From: an uncultured Vicinamibacterales bacterium
GTDB taxonomy: Bacteria > Acidobacteriota > Vicinamibacteria > Vicinamibacterales > UBA8438
Reading direction: 5' to 3'
Length of the DNA: 64,000 nucleotides
NCBI GenBank assembly: GCA_958295905.1
Contig: OY282382.1
Span: forward strand, 2,194,001-2,258,000
Shown: piece after piece, positions 43,297 to 52,970 of the stretch
Numbering within the stretch: the stretch's first letter is position 1
Layout of the letters: every line of letters starts with the position of its first letter
Translations under genes and position numbers: made by a program
The notes under the pieces: model-generated
Databases searched by the model: none
What the model was told of the DNA's origin: nothing
What the model saw: the letters and a program-made list of their open reading frames with translations, nothing else

Positions 43297-43458
43297 CTAC
43301 CGTGGCAGAAGTCTTGCTGCATCCGGCCGGGGCCGTCTTCGGCCCAAGAACGTGTCGGGCTGCGGTCGAAATCGCCGAATCTGACCGATCCGAGCCGTTC
43401 CGCGCCACCGCCGGCCGGTTCTGGCGCGCCGCGCGGGAGTTTGCCGACGGGCTGCTAG
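43297..43458 (-). mobile_element. Family C repeat element, intact copy
   Basis: The same sequence as the split copy at 23016-24044, inverted, about 160 bases. It contains AAGAACGTGTCGGGCTGCGG and TCGAAATCGCCGAATCTGAC. Its end CTAG overlaps the stop codon of the barrel gene at 43455. It has no intron, and so defines the empty site for the group II intron. Confidence 0.75.
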
Positions 43459-44384
43459 AACGAGCCTCCGAAGCCGAAGCTCAGGCCGACGCCGAAGATG
43501 CGCGACGCGGCGATGTTGCGCCCCTTGACGACCTGACCGAAGAACCCGTTCAGGCTGACGAGGTCGGTGACGTTGGCGATCAGCCGCCCCCCGACGATGT
43601 GGCCGTCCTCCTGCAATCCGGGGAACCGGCTCGGCGAGAAGCCTTCGCCGCCGATGTCGATGCCGGACAAGGCGTTGACCATCCGATAGTCGAAGCCGAT
43701 GGTGACGACGCCGCCGGCCGGGATGAAGAGGCCGAGGTTGACGAACATGTCGTTGGGGATGTCGACCTGGTCCCCGGCCGTGGCGCCCACCGCGTTCGGG
43801 TTGATCTCGGTGCTCGTGCGGGCGCGGTAGCCGATTTCTCCCGAGAACCCGGCGACGCCGCCGAACTTGCCGATGATGAGCGACGTCTCGATGCCGTTGC
43901 CGCCGTCGCCCAGCGAGTTGATGTAGCCGGTGTCGTAACCGCCGGCGACGATCGCGCCGACCCGCAACGCGACGCTCGGCGCATCGCTGACCAGCTCGTC
44001 GACGAAGCGCCACGTCACCGCGGCGTTGGAATCGAAGAGGCCGCTATAGCCCTCCTCCCCCCCGGACGGGCCGACCGCGCCCGGCAGGGAGCTGCGCGCC
44101 CAAGCCGACTGCACGTCGAGGGCCACGGCGTCGGTGAACGCGTAGTTGACCCCGAACCACAGGGTGTTCTGAGACAGGTGGGCGCCGGCGAGCGGCCCCG
44201 TGGTCTTCGTGGTCTGGCGGTAGAACTCGGCGGCGTTCTGGTTGGCGTAAGTCAGGTTGACGGATCCGGTGCCCGGCTCCGCGATCCACGGCGTGCCCTG
44301 TGCGGACGCGGGTCGCGCCGCCGGGGCCGACACCAGGGCCGAGCCGACGAGAATCGTCAAGAGTGAGCAGCGTGCATTGCGCAT
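43455..44384 (-). CDS. Outer-membrane beta-barrel protein
   Basis: A 309-residue protein with signal peptide (LLTILVGSALVSAPAARPAS) and alternating hydrophobic strands such as SVNLTYANQNAAEFY, NTLWFGVNYAFTDAVALDV and TIGFDYRMVNALSG. It ends SRIFGVGLSFGFGGSF, with the terminal Phe recognised by the BAM machinery. It resembles transporter/porin-like barrels of unknown cargo. The small secreted-protein gene is 43 bases upstream in the same direction. The stop codon coincides with the edge of a repeat element, so the exact end may have been altered by insertion. Confidence 0.8.
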   Translation of the reverse strand: MRNARCSLLTILVGSALVSAPAARPASAQGTPWIAEPGTGSVNLTYANQNAAEFYRQTTKTTGPLAGAHLSQNTLWFGVNYAFTDAVALDVQSAWARSSLPGAVGPSGGEEGYSGLFDSNAAVTWRFVDELVSDAPSVALRVGAIVAGGYDTGYINSLGDGGNGIETSLIIGKFGGVAGFSGEIGYRARTSTEINPNAVGATAGDQVDIPNDMFVNLGLFIPAGGVVTIGFDYRMVNALSGIDIGGEGFSPSRFPGLQEDGHIVGGRLIANVTDLVSLNGFFGQVVKGRNIAASRIFGVGLSFGFGGSF

Positions 44385-44427
44385 GATACCTCCGCATTCC
44401 CCGGTCGCCGATACAGGTGCGCGCCGC

Positions 44428-44790
44428 CTACAGCTTGTAGCGACGGGTGAGGAAGTAATGCACCAGCTCCATCTTGAGGTTGCAGTCGTCGGTTCCGGCG
44501 CACAGGGCCTGGACCGCCGCGTCGTCCGGCGAACCCGCCCCGCCGCCCTCGTAGGCCGCTTCGAGGCTGGCCGTCAGGCTGCGCGCGCGGTCGCGGTCGA
44601 GGTCGCCCTTCCGGAGCGGACACGTGTCGCAGACCAGCTCTCTGAACGTGAGCGCCTTGCCCTGCGAGTACGCGGCGCGGGGGCTCACCTTGCCGGGGCC
44701 GGGGCCGATCGAGCCCGAAGCCGACACGGCGGCCTGAAAGAGCCCCATGCCCGCGGTGAGCGCGACGGCCAAGAGAATCCAGCGTTTCAT
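44428..44790 (-). CDS. Small secreted CxxC protein
   Basis: Start MKRWILLAVALTAGMGLFQA (44790) with GGAGGAGTTGAAA upstream. The mature part of the 120-residue product contains VCDTCPLRKGDLDRDRARSL and CAGTDDCNLKMELVHYFLTR. The four cysteines form two pairs. I recognise no family. It is co-directional with and just before the barrel gene, so both probably act at the envelope. Confidence 0.7.
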   Translation of the reverse strand: MKRWILLAVALTAGMGLFQAAVSASGSIGPGPGKVSPRAAYSQGKALTFRELVCDTCPLRKGDLDRDRARSLTASLEAAYEGGGAGSPDDAAVQALCAGTDDCNLKMELVHYFLTRRYKL

Positions 44791-44943
44791 TTTCAACTCC
44801 TCCAAAGGCGCAGTTACAGGGTCGGCCGGCAATCGCCGCGCCGGGTCGCGGACCGGTCTCCGACTTGCGCGCGACTTCCCGCGGCGCGCCAACTTGACCA
44901 GCCAACTGTATCAGGAAACCGCGGCCTTGCGCCGACTTGCGCC

Positions 44944-45122
44944 GCGCGTCGGATTGGCGAAACGACCCCCTCCCGCCACTGTCAGGTTGGCGATTTCCGT
45001 GCCGTTCGCGGCATTGAGGCCCTCCCGAACGGGTCCCTTGGGGCTTTGGCGCCGCGGGACGCCTCGGGGGCCGGCCACGCCGGATACGCCGGCGGCGGCG
45101 CCTCACTTTCTTGACGTGCATT
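44944..45122 (-). mobile_element. MITE-like repeat, family B copy 3
   Basis: The inverted copy of 10131-10310. On the minus strand it starts TGCACGTCAAGAAAGTGAGG, includes CCCGTTCGGGAGGGC and GAACGGCACGGAAATCGCC, and ends GGTCGTTTCGCCAATCCGAC. Length is about 178 bases as in copy 1. The rest of 44791-45351 holds no gene. Confidence 0.7.
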
Positions 45123-45300
45123 CCCTGCGCCCGGATCACCCGGATCGTCCGGATCGGCGAGGGTGTGCGCTTGGCCGGACGCGGCGCGGGAACACGTGGG
45201 ACAACGGGATCGGGAAGCGCCGCCGGGTCGCGGGGGATGCAGCGCTGATCCGGGCGGGGACTTGCCGGTTCTCGCGGGCGGATTTGACGCTGGATGTCCC

Positions 45301-45327
45301 TGAACGTACATTCTATGTACACGTTCA
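45301..45327. promoter_or_regulatory. Palindromic operator candidate before the sigma-54 activator
   Basis: Arms TGAACGTACA (left) and TGTACACGTTCA (right) flank TTCTA, 25 bases before the start codon. The right arm has two extra bases. It is AT-rich relative to its surroundings and could be an autoregulation site or an RNA hairpin controlling translation. Confidence 0.5.
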
Positions 45328-45351
45328 GGCGAGATCCGTTCCAGAGATCCG

Positions 45352-46899
45352 ATGCCCCTCTTCCCGGCCGACGAACGCCGCGCCGTCGAGTCGGTCGCGC
45401 GGCTCGCCGCGTGCAATCCGTTCGTGCCGGAGTTCGTCGAATGGGAGCGTTCGCTCCTGGGGTCGGACCACGCCTCGGACGGCGCGGTCTGGAACCTGCG
45501 CGCGCAACCCGCGGCGGAGAACCGGGCGCCCGCGATGGTGGGGGTCATCGCCGAGCGGGCGGCGCGCGGCGCCCGGGAGCGGCTGAGCAAACGCCCGGCC
45601 GCCACCCGCGACGAGTTGATCCTCTACGGGCAGGTCGTGGTCTACACGCTGTTCCAACGCTACGCCGAGCCCCTGCACCAGGTGGATCTGGATCTCGCCC
45701 GGGGGCGCGGGCGGGTGGTCTGCTACCGGCAGTTCCGCCGCGACCTGGAGCACTTTCTCGCGGTGCCCGGGCTTCTGCTGCCGGGGCGCGTCGATCCCGC
45801 GCACCTGTTCGCCTGCTTCCATCAGGTTCGCCGCGCCTTCCGTCTCATCTATCGCCACATCATCGGCGCGTCCCGCCCCGCCGCGCACCTGCGTGCGTCC
45901 GTGTGGCAGTCGATCTTCACGCACGACCTGTGGCGCTACTGGCGGTCCCTGCACGACCGGATGCACGACATCACGACCCTGATCACGGGACCCTCCGGCA
46001 CCGGGAAGGAGCTCGTTGCGCGCGCGATCGGGCTGTCGCGCTACGTGCCGTTCGACCCGGAACGAGAGTCGTTCACCGGGACCCTCGAAGGCGCGTTCCA
46101 CACCCTCAACGTTTCGGCGCTGTCTCCGACCCTCATCGAGTCGGAGCTGTTCGGCCACCGGAGGGGCGCCTTCACCGGGGCGGTCCAGGACCGGGTGGGC
46201 TGGCTCGAGTCGTGCCCCGCCCTCGGCGCCGTGCTCCTCGACGAGGTCGGCGAGATCCACGCGTCGATCCAGGTCAAACTGCTGCGCGTCCTGCAGACGC
46301 GCGAGTTCCAGCGCATCGGCGAGACCACGCCGCGCGAGTTCAAGGGCAAGCTGATCGCGGCGACCAACCGCGATCTGGCGGCGGAGATGCGCGCCGGGCG
46401 GTTCCGCGAGGACCTGTACTATCGCCTGTGCTCAGACCTCGTCGTGACCCCGTCGCTGCGCGATCAGCTCCGCGACGCGCCGGACGAGCTCCGCAACTTG
46501 GCGTTGTTCGTCTGCGAACGTGTGGTCGGCGCGGCTGGCGCCGCCGAGCTCGCCGACGAGGTGATGGCGTGCATCGACCGTGATCTCGGCCCCGACTATC
46601 GCTGGCCGGGGAACGTGCGGGAGCTCGAGCAGTGCGTCCGGAACGTGCTGGTGCGCAAGCGCTACCGGCCGCCGGCGCCGGCGGCCGATGACGGCGTAGC
46701 CTCGGCGCTGCAGGACGGCCGCATCACCGCCCGGGAGCTGCTCAGCCGCTATTGCACGACGGTCTACGCCCGCACCGGCAGCTACCAGGAGACGGCGCGC
46801 CGGCTGGCCCTCGACCGGCGGACTGTGAAGCAGCACGTCGACCCCGATCTGCTCGAACGCCTGGCCGCCGCGGCGGCCACCCCGTCGGCGTCCTCCTGA
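45352..46899 (+). CDS. Sigma-54-dependent transcriptional activator
   Basis: A 515-residue protein. About 200 N-terminal residues form an unknown sensory domain ([20 protein letters not shown]). The AAA+ core follows: Walker A GPSGTGKE at 213, the GAFTGA loop at 272-277 (needed to contact sigma-54), Walker [10 protein letters not shown] and the sensor region ATNRDL. A Fis-like HTH ends the protein ([20 protein letters not shown]). No receiver or PAS domain is seen. Targets are unknown; no clear -24/-12 promoter was found near it. It diverges from no gene and is convergent with glutamate dehydrogenase. Confidence 0.88.
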   Translation: MPLFPADERRAVESVARLAACNPFVPEFVEWERSLLGSDHASDGAVWNLRAQPAAENRAPAMVGVIAERAARGARERLSKRPAATRDELILYGQVVVYTLFQRYAEPLHQVDLDLARGRGRVVCYRQFRRDLEHFLAVPGLLLPGRVDPAHLFACFHQVRRAFRLIYRHIIGASRPAAHLRASVWQSIFTHDLWRYWRSLHDRMHDITTLITGPSGTGKELVARAIGLSRYVPFDPERESFTGTLEGAFHTLNVSALSPTLIESELFGHRRGAFTGAVQDRVGWLESCPALGAVLLDEVGEIHASIQVKLLRVLQTREFQRIGETTPREFKGKLIAATNRDLAAEMRAGRFREDLYYRLCSDLVVTPSLRDQLRDAPDELRNLALFVCERVVGAAGAAELADEVMACIDRDLGPDYRWPGNVRELEQCVRNVLVRKRYRPPAPAADDGVASALQDGRITARELLSRYCTTVYARTGSYQETARRLALDRRTVKQHVDPDLLERLAAAAATPSASS

Positions 46900-46932
46900 C
46901 CTCTCCGCCCCTGGCTGGGACGAATCGGGGGG

Positions 46933-48357
46933 TCAGGGGAACACGCCCAAGGCCAGATAGGACCGGGCGACCTTCTCGATGGCGTTGGCCATGGCCGCGA
47001 TGCGCAGCGAACCCATCTCGGGGCGGCGTTCGAGCGTCTCGCGGATCTCGCGGTAGGCCACGGCCAGGATCTCCTCGAGCCCGGAGTTGACCATGGTCAG
47101 CTCGTCCGGCCCCCGGATGACCGCGGCGCGTTCGTCCGGGGTGAGCCGGTCGCCGGTCGCGCTCTCGACGGTGCCGAGAATGCGGCTGTAGGCGCTCTCC
47201 TGGTACCGCTTCTCGATGCGGCCGAACCCGATGTGCGACAGGTTCTTGAGCCACTCGAAGTAGGACACGACGACCCCGCCGGCGTTGGCGTAGATATCGG
47301 GGATCACGAGGACGCCCTTGTCGCCGAGGATGGCGTCCGCCTCGGGGGTGGTTGGCCCGTTGGCGCCTTCGAGGACGATCCGGGCCTGAATGCGGGGGGC
47401 GTTCTCTTCGGTGATCTGGTGCTCGATCGCGGCCGGAATGAGGACGTCGCACGGCAGCTCCAACGCCGCGCGGGTATCCGGCAGGGTGGCGGCGCCGGGG
47501 CAGTCGAGAATCGAGCCGGTGGCGGTCCGGTGACCCCGCACGGCGTCGGGGTCGAGGCCGCCGGGGCTGGCGACGGCGCCGTCGTGCTCGGCGATGCCGA
47601 CGATGGTGGCGCCCGCCTCGTGGCAGCACTGCGCCGCCCAGTAGCCGACCTTCCCGAACCCCTGCACGACGATGCGCTTGCCCGCGACTCCGGGGCCGAG
47701 GCCGATGCGCCGCATGTCGTCGGGCCGGTCGCAGGCTTCGCAGAGCACGTAGTACAGCCCGCGCCCCGTCGCCTCGGTGCGTCCGTTGATGCCGCCCAGG
47801 TCGACCGGCTTCCCGGTGACGCAGCCGAGGGCGTCGATCTGATCGGGGCGCAGCGCCGCATAGGTGTCGGCGATCCAGGCCATCTCGCGGCTGCTGGTGC
47901 CGTAGTCGGGCGCCGGGACGTCTACGGCCGGGCCGATGAAGTTCTTGCGCACCAGCTCGTGGGTGTATCGGCGGGTAATGCGCTCGATCTGGTCGTCCGC
48001 GCAGGCCCGGGTATCGATCTGCACCGCGCCCTTGGCGCCGCCGAAGGGGACGTCGACGATGGCGCACTTGAAGGTCATGAGGGCGGCGAGGGCCATGACC
48101 TCGTCCTCGTCGACCTGCGGGCTGTAGCGGATGCCGCCCTTCAAAGGCAGGCGGTGGTGGCTGTGCTCGGCCCGCCACGCCCGGACGACCTGGATCCCGC
48201 CGTCGGACCGACGCACCGGAAAGTCGATGCGATAGACCGCGTTGCAGCGCTTGATCTGGTCGAGCAGGCCGGAGGGGTGGCCGCCGAACGACGCCGCCCG
48301 GTCGAAGATGTGTGACAGGTCGGCGAAGAATCGGGGACGCCTCGTCATCGCCGGCAT
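46933..48357 (-). CDS. gdhA: Glutamate (Glu/Leu/Phe/Val) dehydrogenase
   Basis: Start [20 protein letters not shown] (48357); 474 residues. Signature segments: [40 protein letters not shown] with the catalytic Lys, and the Rossmann loop [14 protein letters not shown]; then IPAAIEHQI and [13 protein letters not shown]. The hexameric enzyme interconverts glutamate and 2-oxoglutarate with NAD(P). GFGKVG with a following Glu-type site suggests NAD, but this is not decisive. Gene is 51 bases downstream-facing from the quinoprotein gene. Confidence 0.92.
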   Translation of the reverse strand: MPAMTRRPRFFADLSHIFDRAASFGGHPSGLLDQIKRCNAVYRIDFPVRRSDGGIQVVRAWRAEHSHHRLPLKGGIRYSPQVDEDEVMALAALMTFKCAIVDVPFGGAKGAVQIDTRACADDQIERITRRYTHELVRKNFIGPAVDVPAPDYGTSSREMAWIADTYAALRPDQIDALGCVTGKPVDLGGINGRTEATGRGLYYVLCEACDRPDDMRRIGLGPGVAGKRIVVQGFGKVGYWAAQCCHEAGATIVGIAEHDGAVASPGGLDPDAVRGHRTATGSILDCPGAATLPDTRAALELPCDVLIPAAIEHQITEENAPRIQARIVLEGANGPTTPEADAILGDKGVLVIPDIYANAGGVVVSYFEWLKNLSHIGFGRIEKRYQESAYSRILGTVESATGDRLTPDERAAVIRGPDELTMVNSGLEEILAVAYREIRETLERRPEMGSLRIAAMANAIEKVARSYLALGVFP

Positions 48358-48408
48358 CCGGACACGCCCCGCGCACATGTGCGGCGTACGCGGGGCGCGC
48401 AACCCGGT

Positions 48409-50367
48409 CTAGGGCAGGGCATAGGCCACCAGGGTGCCCGATTGCCCGCCGCCGCTGGTCGCGAGGACGATGTGCTGCCGGCCGTCGACCTCGTAGGTCA
48501 TCGGCGAGCCGCTCTGCGGCGCGGTCATGTACACTGCGCCGACCTCCGCGCCGGTGGCCTTGTCATAGGCGCGCAGCATCGCCCCGACCTCGCCGGTCTC
48601 GGTGGTGTAGCGGCCCGATTCGCCGGCGACGATCAGGTTCTTCGTCACCAGCACCCCGACCCGGCCGGGCCAGCCGGTGCGGCCGATGTCCTGGCCGTCG
48701 AGCAGGGGGTGGTTCCGGATGTTGTCCGGCGCCTCGCCGTGGGGGATCTGCCAGGCGATGTCCCCGGTGTTCATGTCGATGGCGGTGATGCGTCCCCAGG
48801 GCGGCTTGATCATCGGGAAGCCGTCGATGCTCGTCGACGCGTCCCGGAAGCTCACGCCGTCGGGCCGGCCGCGGATGAAGTCCATGTCCGACCGTTCCGG
48901 GTCGTTGACCAGTCCCAGGGCGCCGATCTGGGTCTTGGTGTAGACGTAGAAGAAGCCGGTCTCGGGGTCGGCCGACGCGCCGGGCCAGTTCACGCCGCCC
49001 GTCGAGTTGGGGAGCTGCAGGGTGCCCAGCATGCCCGGCTCGGCCACCGTCGGCGGGTCGTAGAGCCAGCCGATGGTGTGCCGGTTGTAGATCGCCATCG
49101 CGCGGGTCAGCAACTCGGGCGTGTAGTCGACGAGGTCGTCGATGCTGAGGTCGACGTCGTCCACCGCGGGCGGCTTCATCGGAATCGGCTGGGTGGGGGA
49201 GTACCACTCGCCCGGCACGTTGCCCGCCCGCACCGGGACCTCCGGAATCGGCCACACGGGCTCGCCGGTCCCGCGGTCGAGCACGAACATGTAGGTCTGC
49301 TTGGTGGGCTGGATCAGGGCCTTGACGTCCCGCCCGTCCACGGTGATGTCCAGCAGCACCGGCGCCGCCGGCAGGTCCCAGTCCCAGATGTCGTGGTGCA
49401 CCGTCTGGTAGTGCCACACCCGCTCGCCGGTGTCGAGATCGACGGCGACGACGCTGCCGGAGTACAGGTTGTCCCCGGGCCGGTGCCCGCCGTAGTAGTC
49501 GCCGGTGGGCGCCTCGACCGGGAAGTACGCCATGTTGAGCTCGGGGTCGACGGCCCACTGCGCCCACACCCCGGTGTTGCCGGTGTAGCGCCACGAGTCG
49601 TTCAGCCAGGTGTCGTTGCCGAATTCGTCGCCGCCGGGAATCGTGTGGAAGATCCACTTGCGCGCGCCGGTGCGGGCGTCGAATCCCCGCACGTAGCCCT
49701 TGACGTTGGTCCGTGACGGCGGAGCGCCGCCGGGCCGGTGGGCGGCCCCGATCAGGACGGTGTCGCCGGCGACGATCGGCGCCGAGTGCAGGCCGATCTC
49801 GGAGGTCGGCTCGAGGTCCTGGTCGATGTTCTGCTTCAGGTCCACGACGCCGTTGTCGCCGAAGCCCTCCACCTCGTATCCGGTGCGGGCGTCGAGGGCC
49901 ACGAGCTGGTAGCCGGGGGTCACGTAGAGCACGACCCCGTCTCCCCCGTCGTCCCAGTAGGCGAGTCCGCGGCCGGACAAGCGGCGCGGCGCGGTCTCGC
50001 CGCGTTCGCCTTCGTCGATGCGGTGCATCCACAACAGCTCGCCGGTCGCCGGATCGAGGGCGACCACCGCCCGTCGCGACCCCGCGGTGACGTAGAGGAC
50101 CCCGTTGACCATCAGCGGCGTCGACTGGTAGTTCGTCTCGGGCCGCGGGCCGAAATTGTCGGTGTTGAACCGCCAGGCCACCTCCAGCTCGCTGAAGTTC
50201 CCGGCGGTTATCTGGTCGAGGGGGGAATAGCGGTCGTGCGAGAGATTGCCGCCGTAGGACGGCCATTCGCCGTTGGCCGTGGACGGCTCCTGCGCCGCCG
50301 GGCTCGCCGGGACGGACAGCAGTGCGGCCGCTGCGGCGGCCGCGATCGACATCGATCTCATGCTCAT
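48409..50367 (-). CDS. PQQ-dependent dehydrogenase (glucose/alcohol quinoprotein type)
   Basis: Start MSMRSMSIAAAAAAALLSVP (50367) with TGAGGT upstream. The 652-residue secreted protein begins GEWPSYGGNLSHDRYSPLDQ and has VWHYQTVHHDIWDWDLPAAP, VEAPTGDYYGGHRPGDNLYS and the closing GSPMTYEVDGRQHIVLATSG. Paralog of 26797 and 37673. Periplasmic; the Asp-Trp-Asp segment lies at the PQQ site. Faces gdhA, but no functional link is evident. Confidence 0.87.
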   Translation of the reverse strand: MSMRSMSIAAAAAAALLSVPASPAAQEPSTANGEWPSYGGNLSHDRYSPLDQITAGNFSELEVAWRFNTDNFGPRPETNYQSTPLMVNGVLYVTAGSRRAVVALDPATGELLWMHRIDEGERGETAPRRLSGRGLAYWDDGGDGVVLYVTPGYQLVALDARTGYEVEGFGDNGVVDLKQNIDQDLEPTSEIGLHSAPIVAGDTVLIGAAHRPGGAPPSRTNVKGYVRGFDARTGARKWIFHTIPGGDEFGNDTWLNDSWRYTGNTGVWAQWAVDPELNMAYFPVEAPTGDYYGGHRPGDNLYSGSVVAVDLDTGERVWHYQTVHHDIWDWDLPAAPVLLDITVDGRDVKALIQPTKQTYMFVLDRGTGEPVWPIPEVPVRAGNVPGEWYSPTQPIPMKPPAVDDVDLSIDDLVDYTPELLTRAMAIYNRHTIGWLYDPPTVAEPGMLGTLQLPNSTGGVNWPGASADPETGFFYVYTKTQIGALGLVNDPERSDMDFIRGRPDGVSFRDASTSIDGFPMIKPPWGRITAIDMNTGDIAWQIPHGEAPDNIRNHPLLDGQDIGRTGWPGRVGVLVTKNLIVAGESGRYTTETGEVGAMLRAYDKATGAEVGAVYMTAPQSGSPMTYEVDGRQHIVLATSGGGQSGTLVAYALP

Positions 50368-50510
50368 GAATCGTACCTCATCGGTCATCGGCCGCCCCGC
50401 GCGGTGGAGTTCCATCAGGATACGGCGAGCGGGTCGGCGGTGGCGATACGCGCGCACGGATCATATCAGCCTGGGGCGGAAGGCCCCGTTGTGTTCGACC
50501 GCCGCGCCAG

Positions 50511-51785
50511 CTAACCCGCCCGTATGACGCTCAGCAGCTCGGGCAGCGTCGGCCGCTTGCCGTGCAGCAGCAGGGCGTAGCGGAAGATCCTGGCGGCCAG
50601 CCAGCCGGCGGCGACGATGCCCAGCGCGAGCAGCGCGATGCCCAGCCAGATCTCCCAGAGGGGCGGGCTCAGCACGTTCACGCGGGCCAGCATGACGAGC
50701 GGGGTCAACGGCGGCAGCAGGCTCAGCACCCGGGTCGCGGCGGTGCCGGGGTTGGCGATGACGTAGAAGGTGGACATCAACGCGATGACCATCGGCACGA
50801 CCGCCGCGAACATCGCGTGCCCCAGCTCTTCCGTGCTCGTGCAGGTGGCGGCGAGGACCGCGAAGAAGACCGAGTAGAGGAAGTAGCCGAGCGTGAAGAA
50901 GACCGAGAAGTAGAAGATCAGCTCCAGGCTGAGGATGGTGCCGAGATCGAATTCGGCCACCCCCGCGCCCAGCGACAGCATCGGCACCGCGTAGAACACG
51001 CCGAGCAGGACCGCCGCGACCCAGATGCCCAATTGGGTCAGACCCGAACCGAGCACCCCGAGGATCTTCCCGGCCATGAACTCGGTGGAGGTCACCGCCC
51101 CCAGAATGACCTCGATGAGCCGGGACGACTTCTCTTCCACGATGGCCATCGCCATGCCCTGGCCGTTGATGAGCACCGCCATGTACAGCAGCATCGAGAG
51201 GGCGACCGTGCTGAAGAACGCGGCCTCGAAGCCGCCCGCCGACTCGCCCTCGTCCGATACCGTCACTGCCTCCAGATCGAACCGCTGCCAGGCGCGGATG
51301 CGTTCGGTGTCGACGCCGGTGCCGGCGACCAGGCGGTCGAGCAGGGTGGCCTCGACCGCCCGCTCGAGATCGCGCAGCATCACGGGGTTGCCGGTCTCGC
51401 GGGCGTAGTAGCGCCCGCGCGCCCCGATGTCGGGATCCGGCGTGAGCACCAGATAGCCGTCGAGGCGTTCCTCGAGCACCGCGTCGGTATAGGGCTGCCG
51501 GGCGCTCTCCGAATCGTCGGGCAGGGCGGCCTGCTCCGTGACGTCGAGCCGCGGCCGCTCAATCGCTGCGAGTTGCTCGCCGAGGGCGGGTCCGAAGCCG
51601 GTATTCACGTCGACGACCGCGATGCGCAACTCCTCCACGCCGGACGACGTGAAGAGCAGCGGCATGAGGAACATGTAGCCGCCCATGAGCAGCGGAATCA
51701 TCACCGTCATGAAGATGAAGGCGCGGCTGCGCACGCGGGCGAGATACTCGCGGCGGGCGACCTTGACGACCTGGCTCGGGTTCAC
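50511..51785 (-). CDS. ABC-2 type permease (NatB-like)
   Basis: A 424-residue protein with one N-terminal and five C-terminal membrane segments separated by a large outside domain (about 50-190). VARREYLARVRSRAFIFMTV and VEEKSSRLIEVILGAVTSTE are typical of NatB/ABC-2 permeases. It starts with GTG overlapping the stop of the ATPase gene (GTGA), so the two are translated together. Family members export sodium, drugs or peptides; cargo is not predictable here. Confidence 0.87.
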   Translation of the reverse strand: MNPSQVVKVARREYLARVRSRAFIFMTVMIPLLMGGYMFLMPLLFTSSGVEELRIAVVDVNTGFGPALGEQLAAIERPRLDVTEQAALPDDSESARQPYTDAVLEERLDGYLVLTPDPDIGARGRYYARETGNPVMLRDLERAVEATLLDRLVAGTGVDTERIRAWQRFDLEAVTVSDEGESAGGFEAAFFSTVALSMLLYMAVLINGQGMAMAIVEEKSSRLIEVILGAVTSTEFMAGKILGVLGSGLTQLGIWVAAVLLGVFYAVPMLSLGAGVAEFDLGTILSLELIFYFSVFFTLGYFLYSVFFAVLAATCTSTEELGHAMFAAVVPMVIALMSTFYVIANPGTAATRVLSLLPPLTPLVMLARVNVLSPPLWEIWLGIALLALGIVAAGWLAARIFRYALLLHGKRPTLPELLSVIRAG

Positions 51786-52711
51786 GACGCCGCCTCCCCG
51801 GCCGGGGACGGCGGCGCCCCGACCCGTTCGAGATAGATGTCTTCGAGGCTCGGGTGCTCGAGGCGCACCGCCCCGATCGCCACCCGGTTCACGACGGTCC
51901 GGATGACCGCCTGCGGGTCGGCGCCGGGGTCGAGCTCGAGCCGCGCCTCCTGCCCGGTGTCCTCACCGCGGCGCACCCCCGGCAGGTCCGTCAACGGCCC
52001 CCCTCCGCCCTCGTACTCCACGACCACGGTGTTCCGCCCGTAGCCGGTCCGGATGTCGGCGAGCACGCCGTCGAGGATCGGCCGGCCCTCGTGGATCAGG
52101 CAGATCGACTCGCACAGGGCTTCGACCTGCTCCATCCGGTGGGTCGAGAGGACAACGGTCGCGCCGCGCCCGCGCTGCTCCAGGATGAGGTCCTGCAGGA
52201 GGCGGCTGTTGATGGGGTCGAGCCCGGTGAAAGGCTCGTCGAGGACGACCAGGTCCGGTTCGTGGATGACCGCCGCGGCGAACTGCACCTTCTGTTGCAT
52301 CCCCTTCGAGAGCTCGCCGGTCTCCGAGCGGGCGTTGGCGGCGAGGCCGACCCGATCGAGCCAGGCGTGCGCGCGCCGGTTCGCCTCGGCCTCGTCGAGC
52401 CCGCGAATCGCGGCCAGGAACGTCAACTGCTCGGCCACCTTCATCTTGGCGTAGAGCCCGCGCTCCTCCGGCAGATAGCCTACCCGGTGCCGCACCGCCA
52501 GCGGATCCCGCGAGCCGAGCAGCTCGACGGACCCGCCGTCCGGAACGTAGATGCCCAGGCTGGTCCGGATGGTGGTCGTCTTGCCCGAGCCGTTGGGCCC
52601 CAGGAGCCCGAAGATCGCGCCGGCCGGCACGTTCAGGTCGAGACCGCGGACCGCGGTGGTCCCCGCGAACTTCTTGACCAGATTCTCGCAGCGCAGAGCG
52701 GCGGTCGGCAT
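51782..52711 (-). CDS. ABC transporter ATPase (NatA-like)
   Basis: Start MPTAALRCENLVKKFAGTTA (52711) with GAGGTGACG before it. The 309-residue protein has Walker A GPNGSGKTT, a Q-loop near YLPEERGLYAKM, signature LSKGMQQK, Walker B LVVLDEPFTGLD and switch His in STHRMEQ. The C-terminal 80 residues are the extra domain found in NatA-type exporters. It energises the permease encoded immediately downstream. Confidence 0.92.
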   Translation of the reverse strand: MPTAALRCENLVKKFAGTTAVRGLDLNVPAGAIFGLLGPNGSGKTTTIRTSLGIYVPDGGSVELLGSRDPLAVRHRVGYLPEERGLYAKMKVAEQLTFLAAIRGLDEAEANRRAHAWLDRVGLAANARSETGELSKGMQQKVQFAAAVIHEPDLVVLDEPFTGLDPINSRLLQDLILEQRGRGATVVLSTHRMEQVEALCESICLIHEGRPILDGVLADIRTGYGRNTVVVEYEGGGGPLTDLPGVRRGEDTGQEARLELDPGADPQAVIRTVVNRVAIGAVRLEHPSLEDIYLERVGAPPSPAGEAAS

Positions 52712-52970
52712 CGTCACCTCGATTCGGGGACCCGGACGTCGGCGCCCGCGCCGGGCCGCCCCGGCCGGGCCCGTGGTTGTCGGGGGTCTCCTACATCGTA
52801 ATACGCCTCCCCCGGTGGTAAATTCGTGCCGGGAGCCGGTGGCGGAGGCCGCGGCGCTCCCGGTCACGGCTCCCCTCGCCGGGGAGGACTGGAGCCACAT
52901 CGTCGCGCACGTGCCGGAAGCCGCGGCGCCCCTGGTCATGGCTCCCCCGGGCCGGACCCCCCGACGAGCG

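Noticed and set aside
45352-46899. Activator being a NtrC-type response regulator
   Set aside because: The N-terminal region lacks the Asp-containing receiver fold motifs and no sensor kinase lies nearby.
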